From JBCBSP01 sp039819095 (GTDB lineage Bacteria; Pseudomonadota; Alphaproteobacteria; Caulobacterales; Maricaulaceae), in assembly GCA_039819095.1 (NCBI GenBank), contig JBCBSP010000005.1:1-64000 (forward strand): a stretch of 64,000 nucleotides of DNA, given 5' to 3'. The translations under genes and the position numbers were made by a program. Under the pieces are notes generated by a model. It was not told the origin of the DNA and made no database searches. It was given only the letters and a program-made list of their open reading frames with translations. This document shows, one piece after another, positions 62,482-64,000 of the stretch (its first letter is position 1; every line of letters starts with the position of its first letter).

Positions 62482-63294
62482 ATGATCCTCATCTCCTTGC
62501 TGACCTTACTCGTCTCAAGTCAGCAGAACGCGCCCTCACCGGTCGAGTTGAATGCGGCTTATCAAGAAGGCGCGGATCATTATCAGGAGAGCATATCGCT
62601 ATCGGCAGGCGCTGGTTCATCACCACCTTACTCAGACTATCAATGCCTCGCCGCATGGTCGCTGGCGGGCCGGGGCATCATCGTTGAACCCGCGTCCTGG
62701 AGCCGCGTCTCGGAGACTTTGACCGAGAGCCACGCCGAGCGTCAGTGGCGCCATTTTCTCGCTCGGCTGCTTTCCGACGAGGGAGCGCCGCCGCCAGACT
62801 TCAACACACGGATAATCGCGGAGTATTCCGCCTTGCGTGGGGACGTTCAACAAGGCGGTCACGCGGTCATGTTTCGGCGCGTGGGAGCCTGTGAGCGAAC
62901 AAGCATCAGCGCCCCGCCCAGTGATATTCTGATGCGGAATTTCCTGGTTCAGGCCGGTGTTTTGCCGGCAGAGTCCGCCCTGTCTGACGAGGCGCGACTC
63001 CCGACTTTGCAAACTCTCATCGAACGCATTGATGCGTGCCACTCCGAAGACGTTTTCTTCGACGCAAATTGCGCCGCATCACCGCCCCTGGATCCACCCT
63101 TTTCGGTTCAGATGGACGCGGATGCGGCCCTATACGGCGCTTGCATCGAGCTGGACGGCATACCGCTGAGCCCATCCTTCGATATCTGCACCGTCGACCC
63201 AAGCGCGGCGGCGCAAGAGTGCGCCAATGCTTCGAACCCTTGGCAGGGCCGGCGCTTTTTCACCCAGGTCATGCGCTGTGAGATCAGACAGTAA
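62482..63294 (+). CDS. Secreted protein of unknown function
   Basis: This 270-residue protein has a short hydrophobic start (MILISLLTLLVSSQQ) likely to be a signal peptide, and about seven later cysteines (QCLAAW, ACERTS, ACHSED, NCAASP, ACIELD, ICTVDP, MRCEIRQ). No family was recognised. GGTGGAA precedes the ATG. The 203-bp gap before it (62279-62481) has no clear promoter or terminator. It is probably expressed with the lipoprotein gene that follows after 65 nt. Confidence 0.7.
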   Translation: MILISLLTLLVSSQQNAPSPVELNAAYQEGADHYQESISLSAGAGSSPPYSDYQCLAAWSLAGRGIIVEPASWSRVSETLTESHAERQWRHFLARLLSDEGAPPPDFNTRIIAEYSALRGDVQQGGHAVMFRRVGACERTSISAPPSDILMRNFLVQAGVLPAESALSDEARLPTLQTLIERIDACHSEDVFFDANCAASPPLDPPFSVQMDADAALYGACIELDGIPLSPSFDICTVDPSAAAQECANASNPWQGRRFFTQVMRCEIRQ

Positions 63295-63359
63295 GTGTTC
63301 GCAGAGCCCGAACGACATGTCATCACATCCGTGAAAACATCGGGAGCGTTCAAACGTCC

Positions 63360-63890
63360 ATGAACCGGAGCCTTGATTTTAACCATCTTTCCCAGCGGAT
63401 GATCCTTATGATGGTCTTATGCGTCAGCTGCGTTGCAGCTTGCGATGCACGAGGTCCGAACGCCATGCGCGAATACCTGCAACGCGACGGGCTTTGGGGC
63501 TGGGGCGGCGGCGCCGGCTGCATCGATCGCGCCAGCGCCTGGCTTGTCGAGGGGGACACCGTCGAGGTGTTTCGAAACAATCGTCTAATGGATCGCTACC
63601 GACTCGAGAAGCGTGTGCCCTTGTATGATAATCGCCTGCCGTCTGGAGAAGGCGCGCTCGCGTTCGTGGACTGGACTTTTATCGGGCGCAATCCGGACAA
63701 TCTGGACCAGATGGGCCGCCAGGAGTTGATGTTCGCCATCCGTGGCGGACCCGGGCGACCTACCGCGCTCGTTCCGCGCAATCAGCGCACCTTCACTGAT
63801 GCGCAAACCCGTGACCGAAGCCAGGTCGACGAACCTTATCAAGGTGATCGCCTCGTGCATTGCGATGAGTACGCGACTTTCCAAAACTAG
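63360..63890 (+). CDS. Lipoprotein with WG-GGAGC motif (paralogue of the gene at 53525)
   Basis: This 176-residue protein has a lipobox (CVAAC, Cys28). Its mature part contains LWGWGGGAGCIDRA and later EVFRNNRLM, with a cysteine near the C-terminus (LVHCDEY), matching the lipoprotein at 53525 in order and spacing. The start is uncertain: an in-frame ATG at 63399 would shorten the signal peptide but still leave the lipobox. The sequence after it (63891-64000) shows nothing supportable. Confidence 0.72.
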   Translation: MNRSLDFNHLSQRMILMMVLCVSCVAACDARGPNAMREYLQRDGLWGWGGGAGCIDRASAWLVEGDTVEVFRNNRLMDRYRLEKRVPLYDNRLPSGEGALAFVDWTFIGRNPDNLDQMGRQELMFAIRGGPGRPTALVPRNQRTFTDAQTRDRSQVDEPYQGDRLVHCDEYATFQN

Positions 63891-64000
63891 CCGGCCTGAA
63901 GCCAAACCAATGAGTCGACTTCCGCTTGCAGAACGAAGCTGCTTTCGTAGATTTAAGCTGGGCGATAGGTATACGGCTTCGAGACCCTTTCGCGGGCTGG

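Noticed and set aside
47884..63890. Prophage or integrative element
   Set aside because: No integrase, tRNA end, att repeats, structural phage genes or shift in composition was found; the proteins are exported hypotheticals.

Overview
The window is GC-rich, densely coded chromosomal DNA of an alphaproteobacterium. Four TonB-dependent receptors, a FecI/FecR pair, class I PHA synthase, BCCT and RND transporters and the codon bias together suggest a marine or aquatic Caulobacterales/Maricaulales (Hyphomonadaceae-like) organism; this assignment is inference. No rRNA, tRNA, CRISPR array, transposase, integrase or phage gene was seen.

Layout. (1) 1-5.1 kb: a serralysin-like RTX metalloprotease running off the left edge, a small secreted protein before it, and an M3 dipeptidyl carboxypeptidase lipoprotein that ends at a strong bidirectional terminator. 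(2) 5.1-12.2 kb: a minus-strand TonB receptor - TPR/sulfotransferase - BCCT transporter unit, divergent from a MarR regulator. (3) 12.3-22.7 kb: a surface-signalling locus with an STN-bearing TonB receptor, ECF sigma factor, FecR, a second paralogous TonB receptor and two tandem purple-acid-phosphatase-like enzymes. (4) 22.8-29.2 kb: P-type ATPase, FabI, MaoC/phosphotransacetylase-like protein and PhaC in one run, resembling micro-oxic PHA clusters of other alphaproteobacteria. (5) 29.3-34.1 kb: a Ca-type phosphoinositide phospholipase C lipoprotein overlapping a GDPD phosphodiesterase, divergent from a fourth TonB receptor. (6) 34.2-44.3 kb: seven genes joined by 4-17 nt overlaps: outer-membrane factor, adaptor, RND pump, response regulator, histidine kinase, dicarboxylate symporter, LpxR-type lipid A deacylase. 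(7) 44.6-47.8 kb: LysR divergent from an NmrA-like protein and a MATE pump. (8) 47.9-63.9 kb: an island of mostly unrecognised secreted proteins and lipoproteins with a LuxR-type regulator and a two-component system inside it. It contains three tandem cysteine-rich Sel1-like repeat proteins, a DUF3617-like protein, two paralogous lipoproteins about 10 kb apart, and a TPR-CHAT caspase-like lipoprotein.

Two themes stand out. One is phosphate-ester scavenging: two phosphatases, a phospholipase C and a GDPD, each set beside TonB receptors, one set with its own FecI/FecR switch. The other is envelope biology: RND pump, LpxR and the right-hand island. In that island three successive intergenic regions carry the same CCCC-spacer-GGGG palindrome about 60 nt upstream of a minus-strand start codon, which suggests a small common regulon around the Sel1-like operon and the CHAT protein. 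This island is the best candidate for an undescribed system.
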